Source: Staphylococcus durrellii
GTDB taxonomy: Bacteria > Bacillota > Bacilli > Staphylococcales > Staphylococcaceae
DNA length: 64,000 nt
NCBI RefSeq assembly: GCF_015594545.1
Contig: NZ_JADIIO010000001.1
Coordinates: forward strand, 1,674,001-1,738,000
Direction: 5' to 3'
Made by a program: the position numbers and the translations under genes. This document shows positions 20,266-31,935 of the stretch, piece after piece. Every line of letters begins with the position of its first letter. Within the stretch, counting starts at the first letter, position 1. The notes under the pieces are model-generated. The model was not told the origin of the DNA. It saw nothing but the letters and a program-made list of their open reading frames with translations, and made no database searches.

Positions 20266-20341
20266 TTAAAAAGAGCTATATTTTGTTTACTTTTATTAAA
20301 CTTTTTGTTTAATGCTTAATAAAAGTATCAAAATATAGCTC
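20266..20341 (-). terminator. Long imperfect hairpin, terminator of UPF0223 gene
   Basis: gagctatattttg (20273–20285) pairs with caaaatatagctc (20329–20341), followed by an inner acttttattaa / ttaataaaagt stem. It reads into T5 on the minus strand, 13 bases past the UPF0223 stop, just upstream of the regulator gene. An operator role for the inner palindrome is possible. Confidence 0.65.
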
Positions 20342-20353
20342 AAATAACAATAG

Positions 20354-20632
20354 TTATTTTGAATTTCCAGATAAATATTTTTTATCTGGATTATCTTGTG
20401 CATGTTTTACAGCTTTATAACTATTATAGCCACTACCTTTTTCAAATTCTTTAAAGATTTTCTTTTCTTCTGCTTTACCAGGTACTATTTTTTTAAACTT
20501 ATTGTATTGTTCTAACAAGTAAGATCTTTCAACTTGTTGCTCATAAAATGACTCAACAGCATTAAAAAAAGTTACGACTGTAACCATTTCATCATTTGTC
20601 CAATCTAAATCAATAGGATAATGGTATTCCAT
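20354..20632 (-). CDS. UPF0223 family protein
   Basis: A small cytosolic protein of 92 residues matching the UPF0223 (Bacillus YktA) family: N-terminal [18 protein letters not shown], a helical charged middle, and the conserved [11 protein letters not shown] near the C-terminus. No function is established. A strong ribosome site aaaggagg precedes ATG. It lies downstream of pdhD in the same orientation, separated by a hairpin (20651–20683), the same arrangement as in other staphylococci. Confidence 0.85.
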   Translation of the reverse strand: MEYHYPIDLDWTNDEMVTVVTFFNAVESFYEQQVERSYLLEQYNKFKKIVPGKAEEKKIFKEFEKGSGYNSYKAVKHAQDNPDKKYLSGNSK

Positions 20633-20650
20633 TCTTATCCTCCTTTAATT

Positions 20651-20683
20651 AAAAAAGCCACTAGTCTATAACTAGTGGCTTTA
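20651..20683 (-). terminator. Terminator after pdhABCD
   Basis: Perfect 12-bp stem aaagccactagt / actagtggcttt with a 5-base loop, reading into T6 on the minus strand, 27 bases after pdhD. It overlaps the start region of the UPF0223 gene. Confidence 0.85.
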
Positions 20684-20709
20684 TATCAAAATAAAATGGA
20701 AGCTAGTAA

Positions 20710-22116
20710 TTACATAGTGTGAATAGGTAAACCTAACGCTTTTTCAGCAGCTTCCATAGACATTTCGCCTAATGTAGGGTGTGCATGTACAGTTAACGCT
20801 AAGTCTTCAGCATTCATTCCTGATTCGATAGCTAAACCTAATTCAGAAATAATGTCAGAAGCACCAGTACCAACTACTTGTGCACCTACTAATGTGTTGT
20901 CTTCTTTAAGCGTTAATAATTTTACAAAACCAGTAGTATCATCTAATGATAAAGCACGACCATTAGCTGCGAATGGGAATTTAGAAGCTTTAACTTGTAA
21001 TCCTTCTTCTTTAGCTTGGTCTTCTGTATAACCTACTTGAGCTAATTCAGGCTCAGTGAAACATACTGCAGGCATACCAATATAATCTACTTCAGAAGCT
21101 TCTCCAGCAATTACTTCAGCTGCAACTTTAGCTTCATAGCTTGCTTTATGAGCTAATGGTAAACCAGGTACGATATCACCAATTGCAAAGATATTATCGA
21201 TAGAAGTACGGCTTTGCTTGTCTACTTCTAATAAACCACGATCAGCAAAGTTTAATCCAAGTTCTTCTAAGCCTAATTCGTCAGTATTTGGACGACGACC
21301 GACAGTAACTAATACGTAATCTGCTTCGATGCTTTGTTCTTCACCGTTAACTTCGTAAGTAACTGTTACACCATTTTCTGATTCGTCAGCTGATTTAGCC
21401 ATTGCTTCAGTAACGATTTCGACACCTTTTTCTTTCATGCCTTTTTTAACAGGTTGAGTCATTTGTTTTTCGAAACCGCCTAAAATGTCTTTAGCACCTT
21501 CTAAAATTGTAACCTCAGAGCCAAAGTTAGCGAATGCTGTACCAAGTTCAGATCCGATATATCCGCCACCAACTACAACAAGTTTGCCAGGAACTTCTTG
21601 TAAGTTTAATGCGCCTGTTGAGTCGATAACACGGTTACCAAATTTGAAATTAGGAATTTCAATTGGTCTAGAACCAGTAGCAATAATAGCATTTTTGAAA
21701 TTGTAAGTCTGAGCACTTTTATCGTCCATAACACGTAAACTGTTATTATCAACGAAGTAAGCTTCACCTTTAACAATTTCAACTTTATTACCTTTTAATA
21801 GTCCTTCAACACCACCAGTTAATTTATTAACAACTGATTGTTTGAATTCTTGTACTTTATCAAATTTAAGTGACACGCTTTCAGCAATTACACCTAAATT
21901 TTCAGAGTGTTGTACTTCACTATAACGGTGAGAAGCATGTAATAAAGCTTTAGAAGGAATACATCCAACGTTAAGACATACACCACCTAAATTTCCTTTT
22001 TCAACGATTGTTACTTTTTGACCTAATTGTGCTGCACGAATTGCTGCAACATAACCGCCTGGTCCTGCTCCAATTACAATAGTATCAGTTTCAATTGGGA
22101 AATCTCCAACTACCAT
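20710..22116 (-). CDS. pdhD: Dihydrolipoyl dehydrogenase (E3) of pyruvate dehydrogenase
   Basis: Flavoprotein that reoxidises lipoyl groups of the E2 core and passes electrons to NAD+. It has 468 residues. FAD-binding GAGPGG at 16–21, the redox disulphide in GGVCLNVGC (Cys47 and Cys52), the NAD-binding [10 protein letters not shown], and the C-terminal catalytic pair in HAHPTLGE (His446, Glu451) are all present. Ribosome site ggagggg lies 6 bases before ATG. It starts three bases after pdhC ends. It may also serve other 2-oxoacid complexes. Confidence 0.97.
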   Translation of the reverse strand: MVVGDFPIETDTIVIGAGPGGYVAAIRAAQLGQKVTIVEKGNLGGVCLNVGCIPSKALLHASHRYSEVQHSENLGVIAESVSLKFDKVQEFKQSVVNKLTGGVEGLLKGNKVEIVKGEAYFVDNNSLRVMDDKSAQTYNFKNAIIATGSRPIEIPNFKFGNRVIDSTGALNLQEVPGKLVVVGGGYIGSELGTAFANFGSEVTILEGAKDILGGFEKQMTQPVKKGMKEKGVEIVTEAMAKSADESENGVTVTYEVNGEEQSIEADYVLVTVGRRPNTDELGLEELGLNFADRGLLEVDKQSRTSIDNIFAIGDIVPGLPLAHKASYEAKVAAEVIAGEASEVDYIGMPAVCFTEPELAQVGYTEDQAKEEGLQVKASKFPFAANGRALSLDDTTGFVKLLTLKEDNTLVGAQVVGTGASDIISELGLAIESGMNAEDLALTVHAHPTLGEMSMEAAEKALGLPIHTM

Positions 22117-22119
22117 GTT

Positions 22120-23418
22120 TTACCCCTCCATTAATAATAATTCTGGATTATTTAATAATCGTTTAATATGGTTCATCGCATTTTGTCCAGTAGCACCATC
22201 AATTTGTCTGTGGTCAAAGCTTAATGATAATGATAATACTGGTGCTGCCACAATTTCACCATCTTTAACGATAGGTTTTTGTGCAATGCGTCCGATACCT
22301 AGGATAGCTACTTCTGGGTGATTAATAACTGGTGTGAACCATTGTCCACCAGCTGAACCGATATTACTAATTGTACAAGTTGCACCCTTCATTTCGTCTG
22401 AAGTTAATTTACCATCACGAGCTTTAACAGCTAGTTCGTTAATTTCATCAGAAATTCGGAAAATAGATTTGCGGTCAGCATTTTTAACGACAGGAACTAA
22501 TAATCCTCTGTCAGTGTCAGCAGCAATACCAATGTTCCAATAATGTTTGTGTACAATTTCGCCAGCTTCTTCATTAAATGAAGTATTTAATGCTGGATAT
22601 TTTTTCAATGCAGACACTAGTGCTTTAACAACATAAGGTAAGAAAGTTAATTTAGTACCTTGTTCAGCAGCGATTTCTTTGAATTTTTTACGGTGATCCC
22701 ATAATTCTTGAACATCAATTTCATCCATTAATGTTACGTGTGGTGCAGTATGCTTAGAATTAACCATTGCTTTCGCAATCGCTTTACGCATAGCTGGAAT
22801 TTTTTCGGTAGTTTCTAATTCGCCTTCTGTAGCTGTTGGTGCTGATTGTTCTGTGCTTGCCGTTTCTTCAGTACCTTGAGAATCAGTGCTTTCAGTAGCA
22901 GTAGTTTGTCCGCCGTTTAAGTGCGCATCAATGTCTTCTTTAATGATACGTCCATTTTTACCAGTAGCAGAAACTGCTTTAATATTAACGCCTTTTTCAC
23001 GTGCATATTTGCGCACTGATGGCATAGCTTTAACACGTTTGTTATCGTCTACGTCTTCATCTTGGGTAGATTCAGATTGAGTTTCTGTAGCTGTCTCTGC
23101 TTTACTATCTTCAGATGCTTCTGATGATTGTGAAGTACTTTCGTCACTATCGCTACCTTTGAAAGTCATTTCTTCAGCGTCAGGTGCATCAATTTTAACA
23201 ATTGTGTCACCAACTACTGCAACTGTACCTTCATCAACTAACACTTCTTCAATTGTTCCACTAACAGGTGATGGGATTTCAACAACTGATTTATCATTTT
23301 GTACTTCTGCTAAAACATCGTCTTCTTCGATTTGATCTCCAGCTTTAACAAACCATTTTACGATTTCGCCTTCGTGGATACCTTCACCAATGTCGGGTAA
23401 TTTAAATTCAAATGCCAC
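22120..23418 (-). CDS. pdhC: Dihydrolipoyl acetyltransferase (E2) of pyruvate dehydrogenase
   Basis: Core of the pyruvate dehydrogenase complex, which transfers acetyl groups from lipoamide to CoA. At 432 residues it has one lipoyl domain (about 1–80, lipoyl Lys43 in QNDKSVVEI), a Ser/Thr/Glu/Ala-rich flexible linker, a peripheral-subunit binding domain (about 130–165, [12 protein letters not shown]), a second linker and the catalytic domain with [11 protein letters not shown] (His403, Asp407). The start is GTG with aggagg 8 bases upstream. A 142-base gap holding a short hairpin separates it from pdhB, unlike the tight joints elsewhere in the operon. Confidence 0.96.
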   Translation of the reverse strand: MAFEFKLPDIGEGIHEGEIVKWFVKAGDQIEEDDVLAEVQNDKSVVEIPSPVSGTIEEVLVDEGTVAVVGDTIVKIDAPDAEEMTFKGSDSDESTSQSSEASEDSKAETATETQSESTQDEDVDDNKRVKAMPSVRKYAREKGVNIKAVSATGKNGRIIKEDIDAHLNGGQTTATESTDSQGTEETASTEQSAPTATEGELETTEKIPAMRKAIAKAMVNSKHTAPHVTLMDEIDVQELWDHRKKFKEIAAEQGTKLTFLPYVVKALVSALKKYPALNTSFNEEAGEIVHKHYWNIGIAADTDRGLLVPVVKNADRKSIFRISDEINELAVKARDGKLTSDEMKGATCTISNIGSAGGQWFTPVINHPEVAILGIGRIAQKPIVKDGEIVAAPVLSLSLSFDHRQIDGATGQNAMNHIKRLLNNPELLLMEG

Positions 23419-23514
23419 GTTTTTGTCCTCCTAAGATTTCAATTTAAGTTATTGTGTGGAATTTTACTATGTACTAAACATAGCTTAACATATTTTATTT
23501 ATAAAACATTAGAG

Positions 23515-23546
23515 AGAAGTAGATAAATAGACATTTAACTACTTCT
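23515..23546 (-). other. Hairpin in the pdhB–pdhC gap
   Basis: agaagtag (23515–23522) and ctacttct (23539–23546) form an 8-bp stem with a 16-base loop. There is no T-run on the pdhC side, so it is more likely an RNA processing or stability element than a terminator. Confidence 0.4.
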
Positions 23547-23560
23547 AACTAGTGTATTAA

Positions 23561-24538
23561 TTAAAACTCTAATGTTGCTTTAGCTTTTTCTACAATATCG
23601 TTTTTATTAGGTAACCAAACATTTTCAGCTTGAGTAAACGGATATACAGTATCTGCTGCTGCAACACGAGCAATTGGTGCTTCTAATGATAAGATAGCAC
23701 GTTCTGCTAATTCAGAAGCAACTGTAGCACCAACACCAGCTTGACGTTGCGCTTCTTGAACAACTACTGCACGACCAGTTTTTTCAACTGAAGTCACTAA
23801 CGTTTCGATGTCGATTGGTTGAACAGTTCGTAAGTCAATAACTTCAACTGAATGTCCATCTTTTTCTAATTCTTCCGCAGCTTTAAGAGACTCTTGAACC
23901 ATAGCACCATAAGCAATGATTGTTAAATCTGTACCTTCTTGTTTTACATTAGCTTTTCCAATTTCAACTGTGTATTCTTCTTCAGGTACCTCATCACGGA
24001 ATGAACGATATAATTTCATATGTTCTAAATATACTACTGGATCGTTGCTTCTAATTGCTGAAACTAACAATCCTTTAGCGTCATATGGATTTGAAGGAAT
24101 AACAACTGTTAATCCAGGAGATTGCGCTAAAATACCTTCTAAGTTATCTGCGTGCAATTCAGGCGTATGTACACCACCACCAAATGGGGCACGGATTGTT
24201 ACAGGTGCACTTTTAGAGTTACCTGAACGGAAACGAGTACGAGCAATTTGGCCCGCTACAGCATCGAAGACTTCGAATACGAAACCTAAGAACTGAATTT
24301 CCATTACAGGGCGGTAACCTTCTAAAGTTAAACCTAAAGCTAAACCACCGATACCTGATTCTGCTAATGGTGTGTCGAAAACACGGTCTTCGCCGAATTC
24401 TTTTTGTAAACCTTCAGTTACACGGAAAACCCCACCATTAACACCAACATCTTCACCGAAAAGTAAAACGTTCTCATCGTTTTGTAATTCAGTTTTAAGC
24501 GCATTGTTAATCGCTTGAACCATTGTCATTTGTGCCAT
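23561..24538 (-). CDS. pdhB: Pyruvate dehydrogenase E1 beta subunit
   Basis: Beta chain of the thiamine-diphosphate-dependent E1 heterotetramer, 325 residues. It shows the E1-beta signatures [44 protein letters not shown] and a C-terminal transketolase domain ([11 protein letters not shown]). It starts three bases after pdhA ends; gaaggag lies 13 bases before the ATG, and a second ATG three codons further on is an alternative. The product works with PdhA, C and D to convert pyruvate to acetyl-CoA. Confidence 0.97.
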   Translation of the reverse strand: MAQMTMVQAINNALKTELQNDENVLLFGEDVGVNGGVFRVTEGLQKEFGEDRVFDTPLAESGIGGLALGLTLEGYRPVMEIQFLGFVFEVFDAVAGQIARTRFRSGNSKSAPVTIRAPFGGGVHTPELHADNLEGILAQSPGLTVVIPSNPYDAKGLLVSAIRSNDPVVYLEHMKLYRSFRDEVPEEEYTVEIGKANVKQEGTDLTIIAYGAMVQESLKAAEELEKDGHSVEVIDLRTVQPIDIETLVTSVEKTGRAVVVQEAQRQAGVGATVASELAERAILSLEAPIARVAAADTVYPFTQAENVWLPNKNDIVEKAKATLEF

Positions 24539-24541
24539 GGG

Positions 24542-25654
<1,113 letters not shown>

Positions 25655-25762
25655 TCAATTCACCATACCTTTCCCGTATAATAGAAATTCATTTTATCCT
25701 ATCACATTGTATCACAAAACTGTTTCACTGTTAAACAATTTAAAAAAGTTCTGTTCTACTAC

Positions 25763-25789
25763 AAAAAGGTACAGTTTTAGAACTGTACC
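25763..25789 (-). terminator. Terminator after ykyA-like gene
   Basis: A 9-bp perfect stem ggtacagtt / aactgtacc with a 4-base loop reads into T5 on the minus strand. A further copy of one arm, agaactgtac, occurs 25 bases away near 25802. The terminator lies 106 bases past the lipoprotein stop and insulates pdhA. Confidence 0.7.
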
Positions 25790-25894
25790 AATGAATTATA
25801 TAGAACTGTACTAGTAGATAATATGTGTCACATAGCGGCATTCCTCGCCACAAATGTAAGCGCAACCATTTATTGAATACAAATACTGTTATCT

Positions 25895-26521
25895 TTACAT
25901 TAAATTATCGACATCTTGTTTTTCATCTTTAACTTTTTTCATAGCATTAGAATAATTTTTGAATTGTTTATTCATATTTTTATAAGCATCTGAAATTGAA
26001 TGCGACTTTTTATCTAATTCGCCTTGAGAAGGTTGTCCTTTTGAAGCATACTCAAACATATCTTTTTCTTTACTCATTACGTTTTTATATGCTTCAGCAT
26101 ATTTATCATGTGCTTTATATTTATCTTTTAACGCACTATCTAATTGTTTAACCTCACGTTGTTTCTTACTATTTTCAATATTTTTAATATGTTTGGTTGC
26201 TTTTTTATAATCTTGATGTGATTTGTCCATTGCATTTTCTTCTTCTTTAAAAGTTTGCTGTCTTTCTTTAGTATTGTCTATAACTTTTTTAGCTACTTTT
26301 TGTTCTTTATCTTGGTCTTTACCTTTTAAACTTTGTACTAGTTTGTTTTTCTTTTGTTCGAGTTCATTTAATTTTTTACTGGACGTGTTGATTGACTTTT
26401 CGTCATCAAAAGCTTTTTGAATTTGTTTATTGTATGATTTCATTTCGCCTTTATCGGTAGTACAACCTGCTAATAAGATGGTTGAAGCTAAAGCGACACC
26501 TAATCCTTGTTTTAGTTTCAT
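25895..26521 (-). CDS. YkyA-like putative cell-wall-binding lipoprotein
   Basis: A 208-residue secreted lipoprotein: basic N-terminus, hydrophobic h-region and lipobox L-A-G-C with Cys20 as the acylated residue. The mature part is almost entirely Lys/Glu/Gln/Asp-rich helix (about 30–200), expected to form a coiled-coil bundle. Position beside pdhA and def matches Bacillus ykyA, whose family is annotated as putative cell-wall-binding lipoprotein. A strong ribosome site gaggagg precedes ATG. No enzymatic motif. The function is unknown. Confidence 0.85.
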   Translation of the reverse strand: MKLKQGLGVALASTILLAGCTTDKGEMKSYNKQIQKAFDDEKSINTSSKKLNELEQKKNKLVQSLKGKDQDKEQKVAKKVIDNTKERQQTFKEEENAMDKSHQDYKKATKHIKNIENSKKQREVKQLDSALKDKYKAHDKYAEAYKNVMSKEKDMFEYASKGQPSQGELDKKSHSISDAYKNMNKQFKNYSNAMKKVKDEKQDVDNLM

Positions 26522-26644
26522 TTTAAGCTAATTCCTCCTCTACGTGTGTGTTATATTATATAATACTATATTATAAATCAAATAGAATACTGTATTTTAA
26601 TTATTCAAATTTGGTATAGTTGAAAATAAGGAAGGTGTAAGTAA

Positions 26645-27196
26645 ATGTTAACAATGAAAGATATAATTAGAGACGGTCATCCAACATTGCGTGAAAAAGC
26701 TAAAGAGGTTGATTTACCACTATCAGATGAAGACCGTTCCACATTAAAATCAATGCGTGAATTTTTAATTAATAGTCAAGACGAAGAAATTGCCAATAAA
26801 TATGGTCTTCGTTCAGGCGTAGGATTAGCTGCTCCTCAAATTAATATTTCTAAAAAAATGATTGCCGTTTATATGCCTGATGATGGTAATGGCAAAGAAT
26901 ACGATTTAATGTTAGTAAATCCTAAAATTATGAGTCACAGTATCCAAGAAGCCTATTTACCTACTGGCGAAGGTTGTCTTAGCGTTGATGAAAGTATACC
27001 TGGTTTGGTCCATCGTAAATATAGAATCACTGTAAAAGCTACAGATATAGATGGTAAAGAGGTAAAGTTAAGACTAAAAGGATACCCTGCCATCGTGGTT
27101 CAACATGAAATTGATCACGTAAATGGTGTAATGTTCTATGATCATATCGATCAAAACAACCCACTTCAACCTCATCAAGATGCAGTTGAGGTCTAA
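26645..27196 (+). CDS. def: Peptide deformylase
   Basis: Metalloenzyme that removes the formyl group from the N-terminal methionine of new proteins. At 183 residues it is a type II deformylase, as in S. aureus, with all three signatures: GVGLAAPQI at 58–66, EGCLS with metal ligand Cys111, and QHEIDH with ligands His154 and His158 and catalytic Glu155. Ribosome site gaagg lies before ATG. Divergent from the ykyA-like gene, ending at a terminator. High confidence. Confidence 0.96.
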   Translation: MLTMKDIIRDGHPTLREKAKEVDLPLSDEDRSTLKSMREFLINSQDEEIANKYGLRSGVGLAAPQINISKKMIAVYMPDDGNGKEYDLMLVNPKIMSHSIQEAYLPTGEGCLSVDESIPGLVHRKYRITVKATDIDGKEVKLRLKGYPAIVVQHEIDHVNGVMFYDHIDQNNPLQPHQDAVEV

Positions 27197-27234
27197 ATAT
27201 TGCTTTGAAATAAATTTATATCTATAAATTTTAA

Positions 27235-27275
27235 AGAGAGAGAAATTTATACCAATTAAATTTCTCTCTTTGTTT
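27235..27275 (+). terminator. Terminator after def
   Basis: A 13-bp stem (agagagaaattta / taaatttctctct) followed by TTTG. It lies in the gap before a convergent gene and may serve both. Confidence 0.7.
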
Positions 27276-27299
27276 ATATTCATTAATTATTTAGTAAAA

Positions 27300-27572
27300 T
27301 CACATAAAGTCATCTCGTCTTTCATTATAAAGAACGTGAAATTCATCTAAACTTTTCTTAATTGCATTTAATTCTTGTATATCTATAAATTCCGGGTCAT
27401 GGTTATGTTTAATAAAATAATGATTTTCATTTTGTGTATCAACGATTTCCTCATAGTTAAAAAACATAATCACCTGTTCGGTACGCACTTCAAACGTAAT
27501 ACCTTTAAAAATTTTGTCATTACGTTCTTTTTCTTGTTTAACATCTTCAATAATTCTACTTACCTGATTCAA
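27300..27572 (-). CDS. Conserved hypothetical protein, 90 residues
   Basis: I do not recognise the family. The product is a soluble, acidic protein of 90 residues: an N-terminal helix (LNQVSRIIEDVKQEKERND), a central stretch of alternating beta-type residues (ITFEVRTEQVIMFFNYEEIVD) and a C-terminal helix ending NERRDDFM. The start is taken as TTG 27572 because aaggtgat lies directly upstream with proper spacing; the GTG at 27581 lies inside that site. It converges on def. An antisense frame over the same DNA has the composition of a shadow. Confidence 0.6.
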   Translation of the reverse strand: MNQVSRIIEDVKQEKERNDKIFKGITFEVRTEQVIMFFNYEEIVDTQNENHYFIKHNHDPEFIDIQELNAIKKSLDEFHVLYNERRDDFM

Positions 27573-27979
27573 ACTTATCACCTTGATTTCGTTATTGTTC
27601 GCTTCCGCGAAAATCTCTACAAACTCAGACTACTCTTTTTACTATATCATTTTATATTAAATAAATTTCTTCTTATACTCAAGACAAATTTTAAAAATCA
27701 ACTGAAATTTCAGATTATTGTATGTCTAAAGTAATCAAAGTTCAATTATTTAAATCATAATAATAGTTGCTACGTCATGATAAACTGCTTTATTTATTCA
27801 TTAACATCATGTAAAATAAGAAATAACTAGAATCAGACTAAAAGTTTGTAAGTCTATTCTTATACTGAACGAAATTAACTTCCCTAGAAACATACTGGGC
27901 AGAAAGCTTGTATGTTCTTTTATATTCAGAAACTTTGCCTATTTTTATTAGAATGATTTATTTCATTTTAATATGTGTA
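27573..27979. other. Intergenic region before rpoY-rnjA, possible small RNA
   Basis: Over 400 bases without a credible gene. It contains a terminator-like hairpin, aacatac (27889–27895) with gtatgtt (27910–27916), followed by cttttat. If transcribed from further left it could end a small RNA. No promoter for such an RNA was obvious. Confidence 0.35.
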
Positions 27980-28008
27980 TTCGACTAGGGGTTTTATTCA
28001 AATAATAT
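27980..28008 (+). promoter_or_regulatory. Candidate promoter of rpoY-rnjA
   Basis: -35 TTCGAC (27980–27985), 17-base spacer, -10 TAATAT (28003–28008), 38 bases upstream of rpoY. The match is moderate. Confidence 0.4.
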
Positions 28009-28046
28009 TAAATATAAAGAGATAGCATTAGGAGGAAATATAGATA

Positions 28047-30064
<2,018 letters not shown>

Positions 30065-30095
30065 GATTTGATCTGTATTCGTTTCAGTATAAAAT

Positions 30096-30137
30096 AAAAA
30101 AAGCATTCCAATCTATTGTAGATTGGAATGCTTTTTT
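30096..30137 (+). terminator. Bidirectional terminator between rnjA and ktrA
   Basis: A 17-bp stem aaaaagcattccaatct / agattggaatgcttttt with A- and T-runs on opposite sides, between convergent genes. Confidence 0.9.
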
Positions 30138-30171
30138 ATAAAATCTAATACTACATGAAGAGCTAAGTCAA

Positions 30172-30831
30172 TTATCTAACGACTTTCATTTCAAAACGAT
30201 TTAAGTCATTATCGTGACCAATCATAATCAAAATATCACCTATTTCTATATTCTCATTAGGATCGGGTGAAACTAATATATTTCTCCCACGCTTAACAGC
30301 TATAATACTAATGCCAAATTGCGCTCTTATATCTAACTCAATAATCGTTTTACCCGCCATTTTTTCACTCGCTTTAATTTCAACAATTGAGTGTTCATCA
30401 GCTAATTCTAAGTAATCTAAAACGCTAGCACTCGCTACGTTATGGGCAATTCGACGCCCCATATCACGCTCAGGATGTACGACCGTATCGGCACCAATTT
30501 TATTTAAAATCTTCGCATGATAATCATTTTGTGCTTTCGCAGTTACTTTTTTAACACCTAGTTCTTTTAAGATAAGCGTCGTCAATGTACTAGATTGAAT
30601 ATTTTCACCGATTGCTACTATAACATGATCAAAGTTTCTAATACCTAAACTTTTCATTACTGCCTCGTCTGTTGTATCTGCTACAACGGCATGTGTAGCA
30701 ATTTCACTATATTCATTCACACGTGCTTCATTGCTATCAATGGCCATAACATCCATATCTAAAGCATTTAACTCTCTAACAATACTTCCGCCAAACCGAC
30801 CTAATCCTATAACCACATACTCTTTATCCAT
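30172..30831 (-). CDS. ktrA: Potassium uptake gating subunit KtrA/KtrC
   Basis: Cytosolic regulatory ring protein of Ktr potassium channels, 219 residues. The N-terminal RCK_N domain (about 1–125) has the nucleotide-binding GLGRFGGSI at 9–17 and an acidic end of the second strand (AIDSNE). The C-terminal RCK_C domain (about 135–219) is the site where S. aureus KtrA binds c-di-AMP, which inhibits uptake; that is known from the orthologue. No membrane subunit (KtrB/KtrD) gene is nearby, so the gating subunit is encoded alone, as in S. aureus, where the name ktrC is also used. Convergent with rnjA. Confidence 0.92.
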   Translation of the reverse strand: MDKEYVVIGLGRFGGSIVRELNALDMDVMAIDSNEARVNEYSEIATHAVVADTTDEAVMKSLGIRNFDHVIVAIGENIQSSTLTTLILKELGVKKVTAKAQNDYHAKILNKIGADTVVHPERDMGRRIAHNVASASVLDYLELADEHSIVEIKASEKMAGKTIIELDIRAQFGISIIAVKRGRNILVSPDPNENIEIGDILIMIGHDNDLNRFEMKVVR

Positions 30832-30845
30832 ATGCGTCCTCCATT

Positions 30846-30897
30846 AAAAAGTAAAGGCGTGAAAAGGGGTAAATTGTTACACAATTTTCTATCCCTT
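30846..30897 (-). terminator. Terminator after cydAB
   Basis: Arms gtgaaaagggg and cccttctcac plus an inner acaattt/aaaattgt pair form an imperfect hairpin downstream of cydB, leading on the minus strand into a T-rich stretch. Confidence 0.6.
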
Positions 30898-30909
30898 CTC
30901 ACCCTATTG

Positions 30910-31935
30910 TTAATATTGAGACTTTTTGCCTTCTACATATTCTTTATCGAAAACAAATAATTTCAATAATAATATTAACGATGGAATCAATAAAAGTAAA
31001 CCACAAATAAATGAAATTGTTAATGCTATCGCCATATTATCATTTACTACTGCGTGTTTAAGTTGTACTTCCGGATATAAAATATATGGTAGTTTACTTG
31101 CACCATAACCGAAAAATGCAAAGCCCATTTGGAATATAACCATAACAAACGCCCAACCATGTGCTTTTTTCAACCAAGTTAATAGCATCGCAACTATAAA
31201 GCAAATAAGACTTAGTAAGAATAACCACCAATAGTTTATCACTGCAGACATAAAATGACTTTCATTTTGAATCCTTAATGATAAGAATACAAATAAAGAA
31301 ATTGCAATCATTGGTGGGCCCCAGAATATGAACCAATATCTTAATAATTTATATGCCCTAGTATCTTTCGCTTTATCAGCATAAAATGTTAAAAATCCTG
31401 AAGATATATACAGTACCGATATGACTGCTAAAAATACTACTGCCCACGAAAATGGGCTGAGTAGTAATTCAGTCCAGTTTAAGTCAAAACTTGAACCATG
31501 TTTATCAATATAACCACCTTCTGAAATTGTCAAAGCAGTGGCTAATGATGCCGGAATAAATAAGCCAGTTAAACCATATAATATTAACCATGGTAATTTA
31601 GAATCTTGACCATAATTTTCGAATGCATAGAATGCACCTCTAATTGATAGTAGTACTAAAGCGATTGATGCTGGTACTAACAATACCGTACCAAAATATA
31701 ATGCCGAGTCTGGAAAGAATCCAACCATACCTACGAAGAAGAATACAAAGAATACATTTGTAACTTCCCATACTGGATTCAAATATCTTGATATCAAATG
31801 ATTTAATTTTTTATCTTGATTAGTAATTTTAGCATGTAGTGCAAAGAATCCTGCGCCAAAGTCAATTGATGCAATAATAATATAGCAGAATAAAAATAAC
31901 CATAATACGATTATTCCAATATAAGAAAATATCAT
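30910..31935 (-). CDS. cydB: Cytochrome bd quinol oxidase subunit II
   Basis: Membrane subunit II of cytochrome bd oxidase, 341 residues with eight to nine helices, starting with IIVLWLFLFCYIIIASIDFGAGFF, in which the FDFGAG-like segment is conserved in CydB. It carries no haem itself but is required for assembly and proton/oxygen channel formation. The ATG overlaps the cydA stop by one base (TAATG). Together with CydA it gives a high-affinity, NO-resistant menaquinol oxidase alternative to Qox. Confidence 0.94.
   Translation of the reverse strand: MIFSYIGIIVLWLFLFCYIIIASIDFGAGFFALHAKITNQDKKLNHLISRYLNPVWEVTNVFFVFFFVGMVGFFPDSALYFGTVLLVPASIALVLLSIRGAFYAFENYGQDSKLPWLILYGLTGLFIPASLATALTISEGGYIDKHGSSFDLNWTELLLSPFSWAVVFLAVISVLYISSGFLTFYADKAKDTRAYKLLRYWFIFWGPPMIAISLFVFLSLRIQNESHFMSAVINYWWLFLLSLICFIVAMLLTWLKKAHGWAFVMVIFQMGFAFFGYGASKLPYILYPEVQLKHAVVNDNMAIALTISFICGLLLLIPSLILLLKLFVFDKEYVEGKKSQY

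Noticed and set aside
23916..24296. 126-codon frame antisense to pdhB
   Set aside because: Lies entirely inside a conserved gene on the other strand, has no ribosome site and a composition expected of a codon shadow.
27375..27734. 119-codon frame on the plus strand over the 90-residue hypothetical gene
   Set aside because: Very rich in Phe, Leu, Ile, Asn and Lys as expected for AT-rich non-coding DNA, no ribosome site, and it opposes a better candidate gene.
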